A program made the position numbers and the translations under genes. From Clostridium sp. CAG:492 (GTDB lineage: Bacteria > Bacillota > Clostridia > TANB77 > CAG-508): a DNA stretch of 14,704 bases. Below the pieces are notes generated by a model. The model made no database searches, was not told the DNA's origin, and saw only the letters and a program-made list of their open reading frames with translations. Location of the stretch: assembly GCA_000434335.1 (NCBI GenBank), contig FR878289.1, positions 1,162 to 15,865 on the forward strand, given 5' to 3'. Shown here piece after piece: positions 8,319 to 14,704 of this stretch (positions are counted from its first letter, which is position 1; each line of letters begins with the position of its first letter).

Positions 8319-9059
8319 TTATCTTGTTACTCGTATATATTCATCAATTACTTCATCAGTATTTCCATCCATTTTTACTTCACCTTCATATATCCAAATA
8401 GCTCTATCACATAATTTTCTTGCTGCTCCTAAGCTATGTGTAACAAATACCATTGTTTTTCCTTCTGCCTTCAATTCATCCATTTTTGCGAAGCACTTTT
8501 CTTGGAAATGCTGATCTCCAACTGATAATATTTCATCAATTAATAATATTTCTGCATCAACATTTATCGCAACAGAAAATGCCAATCTCATGTACTGTCC
8601 AGATGAATATGTTCTTACGGGATTATCAATCAATTCTCCAAGCTCTGAAAATTCTATTATTTGATTTAATCTATTGTCAATTTCTTTTTTTGTTAAACCA
8701 AATATTGATGCATTAAAATATATGTTTTCCCTACCAGAAAAGTCTGGATGAAAACCAGCTCCAAGCTCCAATAAAGATGTAAGTTTGCCATTAGTTTCTA
8801 TTGTTCCTTGATTTGGATATATTATCTTTGTCATTAATTTTAATAATGTTGATTTTCCGCTTCCGTTTACACCTATTAAAGCTACTGTTTCACCTTTTTT
8901 TATGTCTATATTTATATTTTTTAAAATTTCTCTTTTTTCCTTTTTGTTTCTCTTACCTATGAATAAAAGTCTTTCTTTTAAAGTATTAGCTCTATCATAA
9001 TACACATTAAAAGTTTTATATACATTTCTAACTTCTATTGCATTTTCAGCATTTTCCAT
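8319..9059 (-). CDS. wzt: Polysaccharide ABC exporter, ATP-binding subunit (Wzt/TagH type)
   Basis: 246 residues, the cytoplasmic ATPase that powers export of an undecaprenyl-linked polysaccharide or teichoic acid through its partner permease. Walker A is GVNGSGKST (63-71). LLELGAGFHPDFSGREN (96-112) is a hallmark of the Wzt/TagH/KpsT subfamily. The ABC signature is YSSGQ (151-155), Walker B is ILLIDE (171-176), the D-loop follows as SVGD (179-182), and the switch histidine is His208. The protein ends just after the nucleotide-binding domain. It lacks the C-terminal carbohydrate-binding domain of Wzt proteins that recognise a capped chain end, and the long extension of Bacillus TagH. This suggests export without cap recognition (inference). 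The start overlaps the previous gene by 14 bases and has AGGAGG six bases upstream. Confidence 0.93.
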   Translation of the reverse strand: MENAENAIEVRNVYKTFNVYYDRANTLKERLLFIGKRNKKEKREILKNINIDIKKGETVALIGVNGSGKSTLLKLMTKIIYPNQGTIETNGKLTSLLELGAGFHPDFSGRENIYFNASIFGLTKKEIDNRLNQIIEFSELGELIDNPVRTYSSGQYMRLAFSVAINVDAEILLIDEILSVGDQHFQEKCFAKMDELKAEGKTMVFVTHSLGAARKLCDRAIWIYEGEVKMDGNTDEVIDEYIRVTR

Positions 9060-10560
9060 TTTTTCCTCCTGTACTATTATTATAAAAAATTTTATTGATT
9101 ACATTTTCCAAATCAATTTGCGATTTTTTCAATAACTGTATAACCGATTCTTGATTTGTTATAGTATTTCGTTGAATATTATCTAAGATGAAAAACATCC
9201 TCTCTTTGGTTAAATCAGTATAATCTATTGCATTTTCATTATTTTTAAAAATTCTATTTAAATATTCCATTTTATTTTTATAGTGTTCATGGATATTGTA
9301 ACATATAGAAATACATGGTATTCCTAATGCATAACTTAACAAAACTCCATGATATCGCAATGATATTATAATATCTTGTTCCATAAACAAATTGGTTATT
9401 TCATCAATATTATTTGTGAATTTACAAATATTAACATTATTTAAATTTTCGTTTTTTAAGGTTTCCTCGTAAAATTTAATATCTATATCGTTAAAATTGT
9501 AAAATGGAATAAGATTTATCTCACATGTTATTTTTTTATTATCGTAATATTCATTTATATCATGTATTATTTTAATTAATTTTTCTTGATTTTCATATGC
9601 ACTTATCCATACAATTCCTATATTTAATTTTCTAATTATTTTATTTTCATTTTTTATATTTATACAATTTCTTTTTTGTAATATATCATTAGCTAAAACT
9701 AAATCTTGAAGTATATTTAATTTTTTTTCTTCTATATTACAATTTTCTTTTATTATTTTAAAGCTATTCTCATCTCTAACCGAAAAGTATTCTGAGTTAT
9801 TTATTATATAACTTAATTTTTTTATATAATTTTCATTTGTAATTGTAGTGCTTGAACTCAATGCTAATGCAATCACTTTTTTTTCAAAAGCAATTGCTCT
9901 AATTGATAATTTTATTAGGATTGTTCCTAAATCATATCTATATGCATCCTCTTTTTCATAATTAGTATCATCAATAATTGCACCACCGCCAAATATAAAA
10001 TAATCATATTGCTCTGCCAATATATTAAATTCAAAAATGTTTTTAGGATAATGAATAAACCTAATCGCAGGATACTTTTCTACATCATATCTTGGATTGT
10101 CAGCTAACATAACTGTAATTTCGTACTCATTAATGTCACTCAGTTTTTGAATTAATGTTTCTAACATTAATTCATCACCAATGTTTGGGGCTCCATAGAA
10201 ACCAATGATAAGTATTTTCTTATTATTGGTTCTATTCATTGCCATAATATTATTTTCAATATTATAATAGTCAAATTGATTTGTTCTATTATAAATAATA
10301 TCTAATTTATTTTGATGCTCACTAGCAATCATATCTATTTTCTTATTAAGCTCTTCCTGTTTCTTATAAAAGATATCATTTATAGTGTTTAACTTATTAT
10401 TTAAATCTTCGAATTTATTTTCTAAATAATATTGAGATTCTTGTTTACTTTCAATTAGTTTATGATTTCTTTTTTCCTCATTTTCATCAATTTTATTTAT
10501 AATTTCAGAATAATTAAAAGAAATTTTTTTAAATATTTTTTTTAATAATTTCTTTAACAA
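9046..10560 (-). CDS. Polysaccharide pyruvyl-transferase family protein with N-terminal coiled coil
   Basis: 504 residues. The first 95 or so are charged and heptad-like (many Lys, Glu, Asn, Ile and Leu) and probably form a coiled coil. From residue 114 the CsaB/polysaccharide pyruvyl-transferase fold starts: KILIIGFYGAPNIGDE (115-130), FIFGGGAIIDD (188-198), YFSVRDENS (258-266) and a C-terminal SLRYHGVLLSYALGIP (400-415) holding the conserved Arg-x-His-Gly. Members transfer pyruvate ketals from phosphoenolpyruvate to sugars of wall polymers, or act as glycosyltransferase-like GT-B enzymes, so the exact reaction is open. The start codon is TTG (10558-10560), supported by GGAGG at 10568-10572, 7 bases away; the next in-frame Met is residue 77. 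Its last 14 bases overlap the start of the ABC ATPase gene, implying translational coupling. No membrane helix is visible. Confidence 0.78.
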   Translation of the reverse strand: MLKKLLKKIFKKISFNYSEIINKIDENEEKRNHKLIESKQESQYYLENKFEDLNNKLNTINDIFYKKQEELNKKIDMIASEHQNKLDIIYNRTNQFDYYNIENNIMAMNRTNNKKILIIGFYGAPNIGDELMLETLIQKLSDINEYEITVMLADNPRYDVEKYPAIRFIHYPKNIFEFNILAEQYDYFIFGGGAIIDDTNYEKEDAYRYDLGTILIKLSIRAIAFEKKVIALALSSSTTITNENYIKKLSYIINNSEYFSVRDENSFKIIKENCNIEEKKLNILQDLVLANDILQKRNCINIKNENKIIRKLNIGIVWISAYENQEKLIKIIHDINEYYDNKKITCEINLIPFYNFNDIDIKFYEETLKNENLNNVNICKFTNNIDEITNLFMEQDIIISLRYHGVLLSYALGIPCISICYNIHEHYKNKMEYLNRIFKNNENAIDYTDLTKERMFFILDNIQRNTITNQESVIQLLKKSQIDLENVINKIFYNNSTGGKNGKC

Positions 10561-10567
10561 GTTTATA

Positions 10568-10572
10568 CCTCC
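10568..10572 (-). promoter_or_regulatory. Shine-Dalgarno supporting a TTG start
   Basis: GGAGG on the minus strand, 7 bases before TTG at 10560. No ATG or GTG is better placed, so this site decides the start of the pyruvyl-transferase-family gene. Confidence 0.7.
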
Positions 10573-10580
10573 AGCCAGAA

Positions 10581-13217
10581 TTATTTTCTCATTAGGATCT
10601 TCTTTGCCACGTTTTTTGTTCCTCTTATGACTTTTCCTTTCCCTCTTCTAAGGATATCTGCAATTTTCAATAGTTTTGGGTGAATTCCAACAAACATTCC
10701 TTTTGTAGCTCTATGGAATTTTATGTGTCTTATATTAAACTCTGGATTTTTCATTATTTCAGGATATGCCTTTATTCTTTTCTCAAAAACTCTAAATTTC
10801 TTTCCTGAATGAAATAATTCTAAATTAATATAATATTGTACTGAAACCATTGGTAATAATAACTTTCTTAATACAAATTCTCTTTTTTGTGGTGTGAATC
10901 TAGTATCATTTTGAACGATATTCATAAGCTCAAGAATTACATTTTCATGATGCTTATAGTTTTTCATCATTCCATCTTTGCTTACAGATTGTCCTATGTT
11001 TCCTATATAATATCTATATAAATTTAAGTCATATTTCTTTACAGTATCAATATTTATTATTGAATAAGCATTGTATAGCATATCTACATAAAACGTTTTT
11101 TCTAATAATTTAAAATTAGCTTCTCTCAATTTTTCAGTTTTATATGTCGCAGTTGGTAATGATGGTCCCCAATCTCTAAATCCATATGTTCCAATAGCTA
11201 TATCATCCATATGATATATTACATCAGGAGTTAAGAAATTATAGAATATTTTTGGATACAATTTATCTTCAAAACTTCTTGCCTCACAATATTCTGTAAG
11301 TACCATATCAACATCTTCATTTTGAAGTTTTTCTAACAATTTATCATATGCCTCAATATCTAACCAATCATCTGCATCAACAACTTTAAAGTACTTTCCT
11401 CTAGCTATTTCTATTCCCTTATTAATTCCAGATCCATGACCCCCATTTTTTTTGTCTATTAATTTTACTATTGAACGATTTCCTATTGTTGTTATTTTTT
11501 CATACATTCTTCCTATTTCAGCAGTATGGTCTTTTGATCCATCATTTATTATTAAAACCTCAGTTAAATAAGAATATTTGCTTTTTAATAAATCTGGTAT
11601 ACATTTATTTAAAAATTTTTCAGCATTATATGATGGAACAACAATTGTTAATAATGGATCTTTTTCTACTTTTGCTAGTGGATATATAATTTCTTCAACT
11701 GGCTTTATTGTATCATTTATATATTTTATTTCTCTATGAATTGTTTCTTCAATGTTACATATTTCCCTTGTATGTTCACTCATTTTTTCACTTATTTTCA
11801 TAAATTCATTTGGATTGTTATATAAAAATTCTATTTTATCTGCGTACTCTTTTATATTTTCTGTACTACAAATAAGTCCAAGTTTTTCGTCAAAAAATTC
11901 ATGAATAACATCTAAATCTGATGTTATTACAGCAAGTCCAGATGATGCTGCTTCTAATGCAGAAACGCCTTGTGTATCTTGTCTTGTTGGAAATAATGCT
12001 ATACCACATTTTTTATGCATTTCTGATAATTGATTATGTGTCATAAAGTTTTTTATTATTTTTACATTATTAAATTTTCTTATTGGTTGAACTAGCTCTT
12101 CAAAATAATTGCCTTCACCACAAATATAAAATTCTAAATCATTAAAGAAATCTCTTCTTGATAATTCCAATATTGTTAATACAGCAATATCTATAGCATA
12201 TTTTTTATAATTATCAAATCTTCTTGTCATAAAGATCTTTTTTCGTAATTCTGGATCTTTCTTTTCATACTTGAATGTATCATTATCTATTACATTATGA
12301 ATAACTATTGAATTTTTGAATTCATCATTATGCATTTTTTGTGCTTCTCTTCTCTCATCTTCAGATACGAAAACCCACTTAATATTATCGTTCTTCAAGA
12401 ATTTCTTTAAATATTTATCTCTTTTCTTAAATTCATTTTCCATGTATTCTGGTATTTTGTACTCATTTTCAAAATACGGTGTATAGATATCAGCACAGTT
12501 CCAATATAAAATATCTGCTCCATGATTCCAAAAAATAATTGGAATATCTTCTATATAACTTGTATCTAAGTAGTAAGCATACTCAGAGTCAAAGAAGTGT
12601 ACTAATATAGCATCATATCTTTTTGACATTATTATTGATCTCATTTGTGAATAATCTGTTTTAAAAACATCTACACCTTCAATGTTATAATGAGACATTG
12701 TATTGTTATAATATATTGATGCTACATCAACGTTTAATCCACATTTTATGTATTCTTTTACTCTTGAATGAACAAATCCACATGCATATAAATTATCAGG
12801 TGATGGATATGATGGTGTAATTAGTAATATATTATTTTTCCCCAAATACTTATTAAATGTATATACTGGACTTTCAGTTGTAGTAACTTCTATCTTTTCT
12901 ATTTCAATCTTAGTATTTGGCTTAACAACAATAACTGGCATTAATGCATTTTTTATTTCTTTTAAGCTTGATGTTTCAGAATTGATTACAACATCCATCA
13001 TTCGCGCTCTTTTTTTGTTAATAAAACTTAGTCTTGCTCCTGAACCAATTAAAATATTAGCTTTAAAATCTACATTTAAAAATTTATATTTACATTTAAT
13101 AATATTAGTTGAAAAAACCATGCCTTCACAATCTGATTTGTTTTCTATTATAACCTTTTTATTTTTTTTTGATATCTTTATATTTTTACTTTTTTTTAAC
13201 CAATTATCTATATTCAT
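10581..13217 (-). CDS. Two-domain glycosyltransferase (GT4 followed by GT2)
   Basis: 878 residues from the preferred ATG. No signal peptide or clear membrane helix is visible, so it is probably cytoplasmic or peripheral. Three regions can be seen. Residues about 1-120 are strand-rich and match no family I recognise. Residues about 128-500 are a GT-B, family 4 glycosyltransferase: NILLITPSYPSPD at its start, IHNVIDNDTF, CGEGNYFEEL, and the C-terminal donor-site motif near residues 414-422, where Asp replaces the first Glu of the usual E-x7-E (D-TQGVSAL-E). Residues about 521-780 are a GT-A, family 2 enzyme with TIVVPSYNAEKFLNKC, INDGSKDHT and the metal-binding VDADDWLD (about 613-620). The tail is basic, as often seen where enzymes contact membrane lipid. 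Such fusions usually add two successive sugars to a lipid-linked glycan. The sugars cannot be told. It lies 30 bases after the mutase-like gene and 20 before the next. Confidence 0.85.
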   Translation of the reverse strand: MNIDNWLKKSKNIKISKKNKKVIIENKSDCEGMVFSTNIIKCKYKFLNVDFKANILIGSGARLSFINKKRARMMDVVINSETSSLKEIKNALMPVIVVKPNTKIEIEKIEVTTTESPVYTFNKYLGKNNILLITPSYPSPDNLYACGFVHSRVKEYIKCGLNVDVASIYYNNTMSHYNIEGVDVFKTDYSQMRSIIMSKRYDAILVHFFDSEYAYYLDTSYIEDIPIIFWNHGADILYWNCADIYTPYFENEYKIPEYMENEFKKRDKYLKKFLKNDNIKWVFVSEDERREAQKMHNDEFKNSIVIHNVIDNDTFKYEKKDPELRKKIFMTRRFDNYKKYAIDIAVLTILELSRRDFFNDLEFYICGEGNYFEELVQPIRKFNNVKIIKNFMTHNQLSEMHKKCGIALFPTRQDTQGVSALEAASSGLAVITSDLDVIHEFFDEKLGLICSTENIKEYADKIEFLYNNPNEFMKISEKMSEHTREICNIEETIHREIKYINDTIKPVEEIIYPLAKVEKDPLLTIVVPSYNAEKFLNKCIPDLLKSKYSYLTEVLIINDGSKDHTAEIGRMYEKITTIGNRSIVKLIDKKNGGHGSGINKGIEIARGKYFKVVDADDWLDIEAYDKLLEKLQNEDVDMVLTEYCEARSFEDKLYPKIFYNFLTPDVIYHMDDIAIGTYGFRDWGPSLPTATYKTEKLREANFKLLEKTFYVDMLYNAYSIINIDTVKKYDLNLYRYYIGNIGQSVSKDGMMKNYKHHENVILELMNIVQNDTRFTPQKREFVLRKLLLPMVSVQYYINLELFHSGKKFRVFEKRIKAYPEIMKNPEFNIRHIKFHRATKGMFVGIHPKLLKIADILRRGKGKVIRGTKNVAKKILMRK

Positions 13218-13224
13218 TTTACTT

Positions 13225-13230
13225 CCTCTC
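13225..13230 (-). promoter_or_regulatory. Shine-Dalgarno that fixes the start of the GT4-GT2 gene
   Basis: GAGAGG on the minus strand lies 7 bases before the ATG at 13217. The longest open frame would start at an ATG at 13232 that overlaps this Shine-Dalgarno and has no ribosome site of its own (the upstream sequence is only A and T rich). The start at 13217 is therefore preferred, which removes the residues MRGSK. Confidence 0.75.
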
Positions 13231-13247
13231 ATATATAAACAAATAAT

Positions 13248-14513
13248 TTATTTTAACTTTTCAGCCAATTCTTTGGCACTAATCATACAATCTTCCATAG
13301 AACAATATGTCCATGCTCCATATCTGCCTATTGTATAAACACTATTATCATTTAGATATTTTTCAAATTCTTTTATTTCCTTGTTAGTTTCGCTATTAAT
13401 ATGAACATATGCAGGATTCATTACAATTGTAGAATAATCAACAAGTTTATTATCATCTTCTACAATACCTACCTTCTTTAAATTCTGTAAAGTTAAATTA
13501 AGTTGCTTTTTAATATCATCTTCTGATATCTTTGACTTTTTCTCATATCCAATTTCTATATACATACTTAATTTATCAGACATTAATATGTTGTCATAAA
13601 ATCCCACTCTATAAAAATTTATATCTTTCTGTGGGAAATAAATCCAATGTTCTTTAAAATTTGATTTCTTTTCAAAACCTAAATTGAATACTAAAACTTT
13701 ATTATATGATATATTCTCTCTTAATTTTTCTGTATTATCAATTAATTCAAGTAAATTATTTAATGGAGAAGTATTTATTAGATATTGATAATTTATTACT
13801 TCATCATTTTTTGTAATAACTGTTTTATTTTTTAAATCTATCTTTTTTATTTCATTCATAAGTTCAACTTTTTCTTTGTCTAAATTTTCATATAGCTTGT
13901 TTAAGAAACTACCGGCTCCATTTTTTGGATATAAAAAAGTATTATTGTATGAATTATTATTTTCTTCTTTCATATTATTTATTATTTGATTTAAATTTGC
14001 ATATGGGAAAAATCTTCCCATAGCATCTTTATCTAAATTATTCAAATCACATGCATACAATTTTTCATTATATGGTTTTAAAAATTTTTCTACAATTGAT
14101 TTTCCAAATTTTCCATATAACATGTCCAAAAAGCTTTCGTAATTTTCTTTTTCATTTTTATTATATAAATCATATAGACAGTCTATAAATTCCTGTTGTG
14201 GTAACTGATGTATATTCATTTGAAATGGATAATCAATTAATCTGTCTCCGTAATATATTTTTGTATTTTTTTCTTGGAATATTAATTCTTCATCCTTCAT
14301 CAAATCTTCAAATAATTTTTTCATTTCATCTGTTTTAAAATGAAAGAAATGCCCTGCATAATCCCATAAATACTCACCTTTTTTTATTGTTCTGCAGTAT
14401 CCTCCTACTTCATTTTCTTTTTCTATTATTAAATAATCATCTTTTATAAAGTTTGCAAATGTCAAACCTGATATTCCAGCACCAATTATTAAGTATTTTA
14501 CATTCCTATTCAT
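13248..14513 (-). CDS. UDP-galactopyranose-mutase-like FAD protein
   Basis: 421 residues, a predicted cytoplasmic flavoprotein. The N-terminus has a Rossmann dinucleotide motif (GAGISG, residues 11-16), then IIEKENEVGG (29-38) and DYAGHFFHF (51-59). This is the pattern of UDP-galactopyranose mutases, which convert UDP-galactopyranose to UDP-galactofuranose using reduced FAD. The order YPFQMNIHQLP (95-105), FLKPYNEKLYA (144-154), FYR (300-302) and GRYGAWTY (396-403) resembles the eukaryotic-type mutases more than the short bacterial Glf type. Arg167 and Arg302 sit where the two phosphate-binding arginines are expected. Arg397 and Tyr403 match the C-terminal FAD/substrate motif. The start has a fair Shine-Dalgarno (AAGGAG, about 9 bases away) and follows a strong promoter. 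It heads the operon, as expected for a precursor-supply enzyme. The substrate is inferred; another NDP-sugar ring contraction, or a related amine-oxidase-type reaction, is possible. Confidence 0.75.
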   Translation of the reverse strand: MNRNVKYLIIGAGISGLTFANFIKDDYLIIEKENEVGGYCRTIKKGEYLWDYAGHFFHFKTDEMKKLFEDLMKDEELIFQEKNTKIYYGDRLIDYPFQMNIHQLPQQEFIDCLYDLYNKNEKENYESFLDMLYGKFGKSIVEKFLKPYNEKLYACDLNNLDKDAMGRFFPYANLNQIINNMKEENNNSYNNTFLYPKNGAGSFLNKLYENLDKEKVELMNEIKKIDLKNKTVITKNDEVINYQYLINTSPLNNLLELIDNTEKLRENISYNKVLVFNLGFEKKSNFKEHWIYFPQKDINFYRVGFYDNILMSDKLSMYIEIGYEKKSKISEDDIKKQLNLTLQNLKKVGIVEDDNKLVDYSTIVMNPAYVHINSETNKEIKEFEKYLNDNSVYTIGRYGAWTYCSMEDCMISAKELAEKLK

Positions 14514-14544
14514 AAACTTTCTCTCCTTACTAAAATTTTTTTAC

Positions 14545-14572
14545 ATTATATCACAATACTTCGCTTTGTCAA
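14545..14572 (-). promoter_or_regulatory. Strong sigma-A-type promoter of the polysaccharide operon
   Basis: Read on the minus strand, this has a perfect TTGACA (-35, 14567-14572), a 16-base spacer and a perfect TATAAT (-10, 14545-14550). A TG one base upstream of the -10 box makes it an extended -10 as well. The expected start point near 14537 would leave a leader of roughly 25 bases before the ATG at 14513, with the Shine-Dalgarno AAGGAG inside it. No operator-like repeat was seen around it, so expression of the downstream genes is probably substantial and mainly constitutive (inference). Confidence 0.82.
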
Positions 14573-14583
14573 ATTCAAGGCTT

Positions 14584-14704
14584 TTAACTTTCTTTATTTA
14601 TATTCATAAACTTTTTTGATTTAATTCTTCCTGGAATCCATAAAACAATTATAAAAATATTATTAACAATATTTTTAACTTTTTTCCTCCTCTGCCCAGT
14701 CAAA
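14584..14704 (-). CDS. 3' end of an unidentified reading frame, cut by the window edge
   Basis: On the minus strand a frame runs open from the window edge to a TAA stop (14584-14586), giving about 39 codons. The visible tail is basic, then has a short hydrophobic stretch (IVNNIFIIVLWIPG), then a lysine-rich end finishing in NINKES. Remaining uninterrupted for this length in such AT-rich DNA, with AAA/ATT/AAT-rich codons like the neighbours, makes it likely to be a real C-terminus. No start codon with a suitable Shine-Dalgarno lies inside the window, so the gene begins beyond 14704. It is on the same strand as the next operon, and its stop is 11 bases upstream of that operon's -35 box, so read-through is possible. 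The tail suggests a membrane-associated or membrane-proximal protein, but no family can be assigned. Confidence 0.5.
   Translation of the reverse strand, partial: LTGQRRKKVKNIVNNIFIIVLWIPGRIKSKKFMNINKES

Noticed and set aside
12982..13338. Plus-strand open frame of 118 codons across the junction of the mutase-like and GT4-GT2 genes
   Set aside because: Antisense to two well-supported genes, no Shine-Dalgarno, and the low-complexity hydrophobic translation expected from the reverse of Lys/Asn-rich coding DNA.

Overview
The window is a strongly AT-rich piece of bacterial chromosome. It has tightly packed genes, clear AGGAGG-type Shine-Dalgarno sites, the standard genetic code (TGA is used as a stop) and cell-envelope genes of Gram-positive type. 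This points to a low-GC Firmicute, most likely a clostridial or related gut lineage. The species cannot be named from sequence alone. Essentially every gene belongs to surface-polysaccharide or teichoic-acid-like glycan assembly. No RNA gene, IS element, CRISPR array or phage gene was seen, and no stretch over 300 bases lacks a gene.

The layout has three transcription units. (A) Minus strand, 14513 down to 6545: a near-consensus promoter at 14545-14572 drives six genes spaced 30 bases or less apart, with one 14-base overlap. In order they encode a UDP-galactopyranose-mutase-like flavoprotein, a two-domain GT4-GT2 glycosyltransferase, a polysaccharide pyruvyl-transferase-family protein with an N-terminal coiled coil, the ATPase and permease of a Wzt/Wzm (TagH/TagG) polysaccharide exporter, and a membrane-anchored GT2 enzyme resembling polyprenyl-phosphate-sugar synthases. 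A strong bidirectional hairpin terminator at 6452-6500 closes this unit. (B) Plus strand, 4668-6449: a single multi-spanning membrane protein resembling the DUF6020 family, which converges on the same terminator. (C) Minus strand, 4550 down to 22: a large GT-C-like membrane protein with a probable NPCBM-like C-terminal domain, a GtrB/DPM1-like polyprenyl-phosphate-sugar synthase, and a second GT-C-like membrane protein. Units B and C diverge from a 117-base spacer. There a 28-base palindrome carries the putative -35 box of both promoters, which suggests shared control. The last 121 bases hold the 3' end of another minus-strand reading frame.

A reasonable working model (inference) is as follows. 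Unit A makes a polymer that may contain furanose sugar, on the cytoplasmic side, and exports it through the ABC transporter. The two polyprenyl-phosphate-sugar synthases load single sugars onto undecaprenyl phosphate. The three polytopic membrane proteins then use these outside the membrane to decorate the exported polymer or another wall glycan. The initiating sugar-phosphate transferase, nucleotide-sugar synthesis genes and polymer ligase are not in the window and probably lie upstream of 14704 or elsewhere.
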